Source of the DNA: Deltaproteobacteria bacterium
GTDB taxonomy: Bacteria; Desulfobacterota; Desulfobulbia; Desulfobulbales; UBA5123
Assembly: GCA_021788685.1 (NCBI GenBank)
Contig: JAJYKH010000129.1
Coordinates: 1-7,433, forward strand
DNA: 7,433 nucleotides
Direction: 5' to 3'
The translations under genes and the position numbers were made by a program. Shown here one piece after another: positions 1-6,299 of the stretch. The notes beneath the pieces were generated by a model. It was not told the DNA's origin and made no database searches. It saw only the letters and a list, made by a program, of their open reading frames with translations. Positions within the stretch are counted from its first letter, which is position 1. Every line of letters starts with the position of its first letter.

Positions 1-1
1 C

Positions 2-124
2 ATCGCGGCGCTTCCTGGAGTGCTCTTCGATTCCAACGACCGGGGGAACGGACAGCGATGGCGATATTACAAGCCCTTGGCCGTTTTTGCAAGGGCCGCC
101 GGGGAAAAGATGTGTGCAAGATGA
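2..124 (+). pseudogene. short open fragment, possibly a remnant of a chorismate-utilising enzyme (PabB/TrpE-like) N-terminus
   Basis: Reading from base 2 gives 40 open codons ending in TGA at 122-124; the frame enters from the left edge, so its true start is not visible. The stretch LPGVLFDSNDRGNGQRWRYY followed by KPLAVFARAAGE resembles the N-terminal part of aminodeoxychorismate/anthranilate synthase component I, where a Pro-Gly, a hydrophobic run, Asp-Ser and an Arg-Tyr rich segment occur. If that is right, the fragment stops far before the chorismate-binding domain and would be a truncated leftover. It could equally be the ordinary C-terminus of an unrelated gene or chance coding. The resemblance is from memory and weak. 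It ends just before the ispG promoter. Confidence 0.25.
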
Positions 125-142
125 CCGGCGAGCCGGTATAAT
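114..142 (+). promoter_or_regulatory. sigma70-type promoter for the ispG-proS-rel unit
   Basis: A perfect TATAAT lies at 137-142. A weak -35 (GTGCAA, 114-119, 3 of 6 consensus positions) sits 17 bases upstream. Transcription would start near 148-150, giving a leader of about 165 bases before ispG. The weak -35 could mean an activator is needed, or that another hexamer is used. The -10 is convincing; the rest is inference. Confidence 0.5.
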
Positions 143-168
143 CTCGGGCGAACCAATCATAAGGGCCA

Positions 169-306
169 GGCACGGACGGTTGTGCCATCTCTTTATTGGT
201 AAGCGGTCGCAGGGTGCCGCAGACCCGCGGCAGAGGCCTGAGAGCTGGACAGGTGCTCCGCGATCAGGCCTCTGACAAAAGAGATGTGGTGCCCTGACCG
301 CTTACC
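169..306 (+). promoter_or_regulatory. candidate structured RNA leader with pseudoknot, upstream of ispG
   Basis: Seen directly in the sequence: hairpin P0, GGCAC 169-173 with GTGCC 182-186; helix A, CATCTCTTT 186-194 with AAAGAGATG 278-286 (9 bp; its first pair competes with P0); helix B, GGTAAGCGGTC 198-208 with GACCGCTTACC 296-306 (11 perfect bp); hairpin D, GCCGC 216-220 with GCGGC 227-231; hairpin C, CAGAGGCCTGA 231-241 with TCAGGCCTCTG 264-274 (11 perfect bp), topped by GAGC/GCTC (242-245/255-258). The order A5', B5', A3', B3' makes A and B an H-type pseudoknot, with hairpins D and C in the central loop. Helix B ends nine bases before the ispG ATG, so folding could control ribosome access. 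I do not recognise it as a known riboswitch, T-box, ribozyme or housekeeping RNA. Whether it is a cis-regulatory element or a separate RNA is inference. Confidence 0.6.
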
Positions 307-315
307 CTCGGGCGT

Positions 316-1374
316 ATGATCACCAGAAGAAAAACCAGACAGATCCGCGTGGGCGGGGTGGCAGTCGGCGGCGATGCCCCCATTGCCGTGCAGTCGATGA
401 CCAACACCGACACCCGCGACGTGGAGGCCACAGTCACCCAGATCCATCGCCTGGAGCAGGCGGGCTGCGAGCTGATCCGGGTGGCCGTCCTCGACCAGGA
501 GGCCGCCCGCGCCATCGCCCGCATCCGTGATCAAATCGGAATTCCGCTCATTGCCGACATCCATTTCGAGCATCGGCTGGCGGTGGCCGCCATGGAAAAC
601 GGCGCCCAGGCCATCCGCATCAACCCCGGCAATTTGGGCGGCCCGGAAAAGCTCGCCAGGGTGGTGGCCGCGGCCAAGGCCCACGGGGTGCCCATCCGGG
701 TGGGGGTCAACTCCGGGTCGGTGGAAAAGGACATCCTCAAGCAGCACGGGCGGCCCACCCCATCGGCCCTGGTGGAAAGCGCCCTCCGCAACGTGACCCT
801 GCTGGAGGCCCTCCATTTCCGGGATGTCAAGATTTCCCTCAAATCGTCGGACGCGCTCGCCACCATCGAGGCCTACCGGGAGCTGTCCCGCCGCTGTGAC
901 TATCCCCTCCACCTGGGGGTGACCGAGGCGGGCGGCCTCATCGCCGGCACCGTGAAGTCGAGCGTCGCCCTCGGCATCCTGCTTGCGGAAGGCATCGGCG
1001 ACACCTTCCGCATCTCCCTCACCCGCGATCCGGTCGAGGAAGTCCGGGTCGGCTGGGAGCTGCTCCGCAGCCTGCACATCCGGGCGCGGGGGCCGGAGCT
1101 CGTTTCCTGCCCCACCTGCGGCCGCTGCCAGATCGACCTCTTTTCCCTGGCCGAGGCCGTGGAGCGCCACGTGCAGACTATGACCGCGTCCCTCAAGGTG
1201 GCGGTGATGGGGTGCGTGGTCAACGGGCCGGGCGAGGCCAAGGAGGCCGACATCGGCCTCGCCGGGGGCAACGGGGTCGGGATCATCTTCAAAAAAGGCA
1301 AGCTCCACCGCAAGGTGGCCGAATCCGAGCTGCTGCCGGTGTTCCTCGAGGAGCTCGACAAGCTCGGCTCCTGA
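316..1374 (+). CDS. ispG: 4-hydroxy-3-methylbut-2-enyl diphosphate synthase (IspG/GcpE)
   Basis: IspG reductively converts the cyclic diphosphate MEcPP to HMBPP, the next-to-last step of the cytosolic MEP isoprenoid pathway, using a [4Fe-4S] cluster and a ferredoxin- or flavodoxin-type electron donor. The 352-residue protein is typical for the bacterial short form. It begins with the family signature around APIAVQSMTNTDT (21-33) and contains ADIHFEHRLA (80-89), RINPGNLGG (101-109) and GVTEAGG (201-207) of the TIM-barrel. The C-terminal cluster domain carries CPTCGRC (C265, C268) and GCVVNGPGE (C300, E307), matching the three Cys and one Glu ligands known for the family. The ATG at 316 puts the N-terminus where homologues begin. 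No Shine-Dalgarno is visible; instead the 3' strand of a long leader helix lies just upstream. proS follows after 34 bases, so the two are probably cotranscribed. Confidence 0.97.
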   Translation: MITRRKTRQIRVGGVAVGGDAPIAVQSMTNTDTRDVEATVTQIHRLEQAGCELIRVAVLDQEAARAIARIRDQIGIPLIADIHFEHRLAVAAMENGAQAIRINPGNLGGPEKLARVVAAAKAHGVPIRVGVNSGSVEKDILKQHGRPTPSALVESALRNVTLLEALHFRDVKISLKSSDALATIEAYRELSRRCDYPLHLGVTEAGGLIAGTVKSSVALGILLAEGIGDTFRISLTRDPVEEVRVGWELLRSLHIRARGPELVSCPTCGRCQIDLFSLAEAVERHVQTMTASLKVAVMGCVVNGPGEAKEADIGLAGGNGVGIIFKKGKLHRKVAESELLPVFLEELDKLGS

Positions 1375-1408
1375 TCCTCCTTCGTTTTCACAAGGAATTT
1401 TCCCAGCC

Positions 1409-3142
1409 ATGCGCTTTTCACACCTGCTGTTGCCCACGTTGAAGGAAACCCCCACCGAGGCGGAGGTGGTCAGCCACCAGCTTCTCCTTCGGGCGGGCTT
1501 CATCCGCAAGCTCACCACCGGCATCTACATCTACCTCCCGCTGGGGCTTGCCACTCTCCGCAAGATCGAGCAGGTGGTGCGGGAGGAGATGAACCGGGCC
1601 GGCGCCCAGGAGCTGCTTCTCCCCATGGTGCAGCCCGCCGATCTCTGGGAGGAGTCGGGGCGCTGGCACAAGTACGGGCCGGAGCTGCTGCGCTTCACCG
1701 ACCGGCATGACCGGCCGAGCTGCCTGGGGCCCACCCACGAAGAGGTGATCACCGATCTGGTGCGGCGGGAGGTCCACTCCTACCGCAGCCTGCCGCTGAA
1801 CCTCTATCAGATCCAGACCAAGTTCCGGGACGAGATCCGGCCCCGGTTCGGCCTGATGCGCGGCCGCGAGTTCGTGATGAAGGACGGCTACAGCTTCGAC
1901 GCCACCGAAGAGGCGGCCGACCGGACCTACCAGAAGATGAACGACGCCTACCACCGGATCTTCCGGCGCTGCGGCCTCCGGTTCCGGGCGGTGGAGGCGG
2001 ACACGGGATCCATCGGCGGCAGCTTCTCCCATGAGTTCATGGTGCTCGCCGACACCGGCGAAGACACCCTGGTGATCTGCACTTCCTGCCGGTACGCGGC
2101 CAACATGGAGAAGGCCACCAGCCAGGCACCCTCCGCGGCGCCCGCCGGGGAGCTTCGGCCGCTGGAAAAAGTGGAGACCCCCGGCAAGCGGAAGGTGGCG
2201 GCGGTCGCCGAGTTCCTGGGGATCTCCCCCCGGGAGCTGGTCAAGACCATGGTGTATCTCGCCGACTCTAAGCCGGTGGCGGTCCTGGTGCGCGGGGACC
2301 ACGAGGTGCAGCCGGTAAAGCTCAAGAACCTGCTCGGGGCGGTGGAGGTGGAGCTGGCCACCGATCAGCAGGTGTTCGACCTCACCGGGGTGCCCACCGG
2401 CTACCTGGGACCGGTCGGGCTGAAGCTGCCCCTGGTGATGGACCGGGAGGTGGCGGTTCTCCGCAACGTGGTGGCGGGGGCGAACGAGAAGAATTACCAC
2501 CTCCGGAACGTCAACCCGGGAAGAGACTTCGAGGCGGGGCAGGTGGCCGACCTGCGGATGGTGACTGTCGCAGACCGGTGCCCCGTCTGCGGGAGCGAGC
2601 TGGAGCTCACCCGGGGCATCGAGGTGGGGCACATCTTCAAGCTGGGCATCAAATACAGCCAGGCGCTCAAGGCCACCTTCCTCGATGCCGAGGGGAAGGA
2701 GCGTCCCTTCATCATGGGCTGCTACGGCATCGGCGTCAGCCGTACCATCGCCGCGGCCATCGAGCAGAACCACGACAAGGATGGCATCATCTTCCCCCTG
2801 CCCATTGCCCCCTTCCAGGCAGTGGTCCTCAACCTCTCGCCCAACGACGGGCAGATCACCAGCGCCGCCGAATCGATCTACGAAGGCCTCCGGCAGCAAG
2901 GGTTCGAGGTCCTGCTCGACGACCGGGACGAGCGGCCGGGCAGCAAGTTCAAGGATGCCGACCTCATCGGCGTTCCCTTCCGGGTCACCGTCGGCAGGAA
3001 GCTCGCGGAGCAAGGCATGGTGGAGGTCCGGCAGCGGGCCGACGGCCACACCGCCGATCTGCCCTTTGCCGAGGCGGTGGAGCGGCTGGCGGAAATGATC
3101 CGCGCCGGACTGGCCCGGTACTCCATCAAGAATGATGAATGA
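1409..3142 (+). CDS. proS: prolyl-tRNA synthetase (bacterial type, with editing domain)
   Basis: Class II aminoacyl-tRNA synthetase that charges tRNA-Pro with proline in the cytosol. At 577 residues it matches the usual ~570 of the bacterial-type enzyme. Visible parts: N-terminal class II core with LGPTHEE (106-112) and motif 2 around FRDEIRPRFGLMRGREF (139-155); an inserted YbaK-like editing domain at roughly 220-400 that removes mischarged Ala, with the conserved Lys at 279 (LVKT) at the same number as in E. coli; motif 3 around GCYGIGVSR (437-445); and the C-terminal anticodon-binding domain from ~468, including DDRDERPGSKFKDADLIG (504-521). An AAGGA at 1392-1396 lies 12 bases before the ATG, a rather long spacing. 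The last residues (KNDE) and the stop codon lie at the edge of a palindromic repeat, so the natural C-terminus may have been altered slightly by its insertion. Second gene of the ispG-proS-rel unit. Confidence 0.97.
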   Translation: MRFSHLLLPTLKETPTEAEVVSHQLLLRAGFIRKLTTGIYIYLPLGLATLRKIEQVVREEMNRAGAQELLLPMVQPADLWEESGRWHKYGPELLRFTDRHDRPSCLGPTHEEVITDLVRREVHSYRSLPLNLYQIQTKFRDEIRPRFGLMRGREFVMKDGYSFDATEEAADRTYQKMNDAYHRIFRRCGLRFRAVEADTGSIGGSFSHEFMVLADTGEDTLVICTSCRYAANMEKATSQAPSAAPAGELRPLEKVETPGKRKVAAVAEFLGISPRELVKTMVYLADSKPVAVLVRGDHEVQPVKLKNLLGAVEVELATDQQVFDLTGVPTGYLGPVGLKLPLVMDREVAVLRNVVAGANEKNYHLRNVNPGRDFEAGQVADLRMVTVADRCPVCGSELELTRGIEVGHIFKLGIKYSQALKATFLDAEGKERPFIMGCYGIGVSRTIAAAIEQNHDKDGIIFPLPIAPFQAVVLNLSPNDGQITSAAESIYEGLRQQGFEVLLDDRDERPGSKFKDADLIGVPFRVTVGRKLAEQGMVEVRQRADGHTADLPFAEAVERLAEMIRAGLARYSIKNDE

Positions 3143-3212
3143 TGAATGAAGAATTGAAGGAGAACGGGGTGGGAATCACCCATTCTCCCTTGTCCATTTT
3201 TCATTCTCCATT
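3138..3212. repeat. ~75-bp imperfect palindromic element at the proS/rel junction
   Basis: The two arms (3138-3171 and 3177-3212) are complementary around a 5-base loop. The inner stem is GGGTG 3167-3171 with CACCC 3177-3181, then GGAGAA 3159-3164 with TTCTCC 3183-3188, then AATGAA 3145-3150 with TTCATT 3200-3205, and an outer AATG/CATT end pair (3138-3141/3209-3212). Mismatches are scattered. The AT-rich, ATGA/TTCA-rich base composition is unlike the GC-rich coding sequence on both sides, suggesting a mobile palindromic (MITE- or REP-like) insertion. It covers the proS stop codon and the first codons of the rel frame. As RNA it would form a hairpin containing the rel ribosome binding site. 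No flanking target duplication could be assigned with confidence. Confidence 0.6.
3157..3163 (+). promoter_or_regulatory. ribosome binding site for rel, inside the palindrome
   Basis: AAGGAGA at 3157-3163 is the only good Shine-Dalgarno sequence near the rel start. It lies six bases (counted from AGGAG) before a GTG at 3169 that is in frame with rel. Neither the upstream ATGs at 3139/3142 nor the homology-preferred ATG at 3220 has a comparable site. The motif is in the left arm of the palindrome and pairs with TTCTCC at 3183-3188, so it may be masked in the mRNA hairpin. Confidence 0.45.
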
Positions 3213-5388
3213 GCCTTGCATGCCGACCCTCGACGAAATCATCGCTCAGGCCAGCCAGTACATGCCGGAGGAGGACTTCGCTCCCCTTCGGCGGGCCTAC
3301 GACTACGCGGCCCGCCTGCATGCCGGGCAGAAGCATGCCTCGGGTGCGCCCTACCTCGCCCACCTCCTGGAGGTTGCCCAGATCCTGACGTCCATGCACC
3401 TCGACCGGAGCACGCTCATGGCCGGCCTGCTCCACGGGGCTCTGAAGGCGCCCTCGGGAGCATCGACTCCCAAGGAGCTCGAAGAGCGGTTCGGGGCTGA
3501 CGTGGCAACCATCGTGAGCGGCGCCACCCGGATCACCGAGGTCCACTTCAACAGCAAGCTCGCCTATCAAGCGGAAAACGTGCGCAAGATGTTGGTGGCC
3601 ATGGCCGCCGACATCCGGGTCCTGCTGCTGAAATTGGCCGACCGGCTGCACGACATGCGCCATCTGCGGAATTTTCCCGCGGAGCGGCAAGAGGAAGTCG
3701 CCCGGGAAACCATGGACCTCTATGCGCCGCTCGCCAGCCGCCTCGGGATCGACTGGTTGAAACGGGAGCTGGAGGACCTCGCCTTCGCCTTCCTCCACCC
3801 GCGCGAATACGCCGACCTCAATACCCGGATCGAAAGCTCGACCCTCGACCGGCAGGCCTATGTGGAGGCCGTAAAGGAGCTGCTCTCCACCAAGCTGCGG
3901 GAGCACGGCCTCACCGACTTCCGGATCCTGGGCCGGCCTAAGCATCTCTATTCCATTTACAAGAAGCTGGTCGCCCAGAACATCCCCCTGGAGAAGGTCT
4001 ACGACAAGGTGGCCTTCCGGATCATCCTCCACGAGGTCTCCGAGTGCTACGAAGCCCTCGGGATGGTCCATTCCCTGTGGCGGCCGGTGGACGGCCGGTT
4101 CAAGGACTTCATCAGCTCGCCCAAGGCGAACATGTACCAGTCGCTGCACACCAGCGTGGTGGGGCCGTACGGGGAGTTCATGGAGATTCAGATCCGCACC
4201 GAGGAAATGGACCGCGTCGCCCAGGAGGGGATCGCCGCCCATTGGGCTTACAAGGAAGGCAGGGCCGCCTCGCGCAAGGACGCCCGCATGTTCCAGTGGC
4301 TCAAGCAGCTCATCCAGTGGCTGCAGGAGCTGAAAGACCCGCGGGAGTTCCTGGAGGCGGTGAAATCGGAGCTCCACGACTCCGACGTCTACGTGCTCAC
4401 CCCCCGGGGCGAGGTGAAGGAAATCGCCCAGGGGGCCACCCCCCTCGATTTCGCTTACAGCATCCACACCGAGGTGGGCAACCACTGCGCGGGCGCCAAG
4501 GTGAACGGCCGGATCGTCCCCCTCCGGTACCAGCTCAGGAACGGCGATTTGGTGGAGATCATCACCAATCCCAACCAGGTGCCCAACCGGGGGTGGCTCG
4601 CGCTGGTGAAGACCAGCCGCGCCCGCGGCCGGATCCGCCAGTGGCTCAAAAAAGAGGAGCAGGAGCGGAGCCTCAAGGTGGGCCGGGAGATTGCCGAGCG
4701 GGAGCTGCGCCGCCACGACCTCACCCTGAAGAAGCTGATCAGAACGGGACATCTGCGGGAGATCCTGCACTCGTTCTCCTGCAACTCGGTGGACGATCTG
4801 CTGCGGAAGATCGGGAGCGGCCGGGTCGGGGTGGACGCCATCGTGGAGGCGCTCCAGCCGCCGGAAGTGGCGGCCGTGGGCGAGCCCCCGGTCCAGGAGC
4901 AGGCGGCCGAGCTGGAGACGGTCGCCCGCCGGAAGCTCAAGCCTGCCGGAAGCGACGAGGCGATCATCATCGACGGGGTGGACGGGCTCTTGACCAGCAT
5001 CAGCAAGTGCTGCATGCCGGTCCCCGGCGATGAGATCAAGGGCTACATCACCGCCGGCCGGGGCATCACCGTCCACAAGGCGAGCTGCCCCAATTTCCTG
5101 GCCACCGACCCGGAGCGGCACATCAGTGTGCAATGGGCCCCCGAAGCCAGGGTGACCCATCGGGCCCAGGTGCAGGTCACCGCCCAGAACCAGAAGGGGC
5201 TGATCGCCGGGCTGAGCAATGCCATCGCCTCCGAGGATGCCGATATTCTCGACATGGAAGCCCATACCGCCGGCGGCAACGTGGCCACCATCAGCGTGGT
5301 GCTCGAGATCTCAAGTCTCGACCAATTGGCACGGCTGCTCCAGCGCATCAGGCAGTTGGACGGGGTGGTGGAGGCGAAACGAAAGTAG
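3169..5388 (+). CDS. rel: RelA/SpoT-family (p)ppGpp synthetase with a degenerate hydrolase domain
   Basis: Long RSH protein that makes the alarmone (p)ppGpp from GTP/GDP and ATP, normally in response to uncharged tRNA on ribosomes. Numbering from the Met at 3220 (722 residues, where homologues begin): pseudo-hydrolase ~20-195, synthetase ~230-345, TGS ~388-449, helical region ~455-575, zinc-finger-like CC...H...C (C597, C598, H619, C623), ACT ~647-720. In the hydrolase domain H48 and D141 remain, but the HDxxED motif reads HGALKA (H72, G73, K76, A77) and the usual LHNM is LHDM, so metal binding and catalysis should be lost. The synthetase looks intact: GRPKHLYSIYKK, YDKVAFR (D262), RFKD (293-296), MYQSLHT and EIQIRT (E322); RFKD is the Rel/SpoT form, not the RelA EFDD form. 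The GTG at 3169 is chosen for its Shine-Dalgarno; it adds 17 repeat-derived residues. Starts at 3139 (overlapping the proS stop) or 3220 are alternatives. Confidence 0.93.
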   Translation: MGITHSPLSIFHSPLPCMPTLDEIIAQASQYMPEEDFAPLRRAYDYAARLHAGQKHASGAPYLAHLLEVAQILTSMHLDRSTLMAGLLHGALKAPSGASTPKELEERFGADVATIVSGATRITEVHFNSKLAYQAENVRKMLVAMAADIRVLLLKLADRLHDMRHLRNFPAERQEEVARETMDLYAPLASRLGIDWLKRELEDLAFAFLHPREYADLNTRIESSTLDRQAYVEAVKELLSTKLREHGLTDFRILGRPKHLYSIYKKLVAQNIPLEKVYDKVAFRIILHEVSECYEALGMVHSLWRPVDGRFKDFISSPKANMYQSLHTSVVGPYGEFMEIQIRTEEMDRVAQEGIAAHWAYKEGRAASRKDARMFQWLKQLIQWLQELKDPREFLEAVKSELHDSDVYVLTPRGEVKEIAQGATPLDFAYSIHTEVGNHCAGAKVNGRIVPLRYQLRNGDLVEIITNPNQVPNRGWLALVKTSRARGRIRQWLKKEEQERSLKVGREIAERELRRHDLTLKKLIRTGHLREILHSFSCNSVDDLLRKIGSGRVGVDAIVEALQPPEVAAVGEPPVQEQAAELETVARRKLKPAGSDEAIIIDGVDGLLTSISKCCMPVPGDEIKGYITAGRGITVHKASCPNFLATDPERHISVQWAPEARVTHRAQVQVTAQNQKGLIAGLSNAIASEDADILDMEAHTAGGNVATISVVLEISSLDQLARLLQRIRQLDGVVEAKRK

Positions 5389-5702
5389 TGTTCGTCGGAA
5401 ACGGTCTTTTCGTCCGATTGCTGCATTGCTCAGTCGCCTGGAAATGGTCACGCAAGGGCTGTACGCTCCGCTTTCCAGGCTCCCTCGCGCCTTGCACTCG
5501 AACGAAAGGATGGTCATCTCGCAAAAACCTCCAAACCTCTGCGGGCGGGAACGGAAAGCAAGAAGTTGCGCAGCTTGGCCCGGTCGGCTGAGCGGCTTGG
5601 CCGACAAAATCTTCGTCTCTGGATGGACACGAAAGTTGGGGAAGGGCAGGGGTGCCCTTACGGGAGAAAACACGTGCGGCCCCGCTCCTGGCGGCGGGCA
5701 TG
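5389..5702. other. intergenic region between rel and the rpmB terminator, with inverted repeats
   Basis: No convincing gene in about 310 bases. It contains several stems: GCCTGGAAA 5436-5444 with TTTCCAGGC 5472-5480 (9 perfect bp, 27-base loop), GTCGGC 5583-5588 with GCCGAC 5600-5605, and AAGGGCA 5642-5648 with TGCCCTT 5653-5659 (4-base loop). A motif of the form ATGGTCA...CGCAA occurs twice (5444-5454 area and 5511-5525 area). None of the stems is followed by a clear T-run, so no rel terminator can be named. The region may include a degenerate intergenic repeat or an unrecognised small RNA. Confidence 0.35.
5436..5480. repeat. 9-bp perfect inverted repeat downstream of rel
   Basis: GCCTGGAAA (5436-5444) and TTTCCAGGC (5472-5480) are exact reverse complements separated by 27 bases. 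It begins 48 bases after the rel stop. It could be an RNA stem stabilising the operon's 3' end or part of an intergenic repeat. No T-tract follows, so an intrinsic terminator is unlikely. Confidence 0.4.
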
Positions 5703-5740
5703 AAAAAAGCCTGTTGCCGAGTGAGCAGGCAACAGGCTTT
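5703..5740 (-). terminator. intrinsic terminator of rpmB
   Basis: AAAGCCTGTTGCC (5706-5718) and GGCAACAGGCTTT (5728-5740) form a perfect 13-bp stem with a 9-base loop. On the minus strand the stem is followed by a run of six T (A-run at 5703-5708 on +). It begins 22 bases past the rpmB stop codon. On the + strand only three T follow, so it should work mainly for rpmB, although the stem could also slow rightward transcripts. Confidence 0.9.
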
Positions 5741-5761
5741 GAGAACGGAGCGGAGTCGCTT

Positions 5762-5956
5762 TCAGGCGGTCTTGGTCACGGCCCCGGAGCGGATGCAGCG
5801 GGTGCAGACCCGCGTGGCCTTGGTGTTGCCGCTGGCGGTAGCCATTCTTACTGTTTTGAGATTGGGCAGCCAGCGCCGCTTCGTCTTGTTGTGGGCATGG
5901 CTGACGTTGTTGCCGGTGCTCGGTTTTTTGCCGCATATTTCACATGTTTTAGCCAT
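5762..5956 (-). CDS. rpmB: 50S ribosomal protein L28
   Basis: A 64-residue small basic protein of the large ribosomal subunit. The core GNNVSHAHNKTKRRWLPNL (15-33) is the L28 signature, and the C-terminal RVCTRCIRSG is typical. Two CxxC pairs (C5/C8 and C51/C54) make it the zinc-binding C+ paralogue; many bacteria have a C- form that lacks them. The ATG is preceded by a strong AGGAGG (minus strand, 5965-5970) eight bases upstream. It stands alone on this strand, convergent with the rel unit, with its own promoter and terminator. No neighbouring rpmG (L33), its frequent partner elsewhere, is visible in this window. Confidence 0.97.
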   Translation of the reverse strand: MAKTCEICGKKPSTGNNVSHAHNKTKRRWLPNLKTVRMATASGNTKATRVCTRCIRSGAVTKTA

Positions 5957-5989
5957 GAGGATGTCCTCCTTGCTTGGTTAAAGACCACC

Positions 5990-6018
5990 CTTATACAGCT
6001 TCCGTTCGCCGAAGGCAA
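5990..6018 (-). promoter_or_regulatory. rpmB promoter
   Basis: On the minus strand a TTGCCT (6013-6018) and a TATAAG (5990-5995) are separated by 17 bases. Transcription would begin near 5983, leaving a short ~27-base leader that contains the AGGAGG ribosome binding site. Strong spacing and a short leader suit a ribosomal protein gene. The call rests on motif matching only. Confidence 0.5.
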
Positions 6019-6299
6019 GGGTTTTGTTGTTGACTCCGTTGGGCGGTGGCTGGCAATTCATAGGAGCAATTGTACCAGAATGAGAGAGAATCACATTCTT
6101 GATTTTCGAGGGCGATCGATCAGCTCTGGTTGGCTCGGAAGAATCAGTTCCTTGAATTTTTCGGGGGCAGCAAGAGGTTTTTCCTTGCGAGGCCCTTTCG
6201 GCCATTCTCTTGCAAAAGGGTCAGGAATCACCGGCTTTCTTCCCTCTATGTCTCTGGAAATATTACAATGTAATCCCCCTAGTCCCGCTGCTTTTTTAT
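6019..6299. other. divergent intergenic region between rpmB and resB
   Basis: About 280 bases with lower GC than the flanking genes and no gene I can support. There is a GCAAGAG (6170-6176) to CTCTTGC (6207-6213) inverted repeat and a 13-base palindrome at 6262-6274. A minus-strand open frame of 71 codons (6091-6306, GTG start) lacks a ribosome binding site and any recognisable motif, so I do not call it a gene. Confidence 0.4.
6262..6274. promoter_or_regulatory. palindromic operator-like site upstream of the resB promoter
   Basis: ATTACAATGTAAT is a perfect palindrome (ATTACA and TGTAAT around one A). It ends 25 bases before the putative -35 of the resB promoter, a position where an activator could bind. 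The regulator is unknown, and an AT-rich 13-mer palindrome can also occur by chance. Confidence 0.3.

Noticed and set aside
87..275. 62-codon + strand frame overlapping the ispG promoter and leader
   Set aside because: It covers the promoter and leader helices and its composition looks non-coding.
198..306. T-box, TPP, cobalamin or HDV-like ribozyme identity for the ispG leader
   Set aside because: GGGTGCCGCAG at 212-222 only loosely recalls a T-box and lacks the TGG-N-ACC core and a downstream terminator; TPP and cobalamin consensus boxes are absent; the second hairpin and catalytic segment between the pseudoknot strands that HDV-like ribozymes need are missing.
2878..5265. 795-codon open frame on the minus strand opposite rel (and similar long minus-strand frames at 193-1524 and 1418-3049)
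   Set aside because: They are antisense to clearly conserved genes, are rich in Gly/Leu/Val/His/Asp as expected from third-position GC bias, and show no family motif.
5583..5605. Terminator for the rel unit
   Set aside because: A 6-bp stem is present but it is followed by AAAATCTTCG, with no T-run, so intrinsic termination is not supported.
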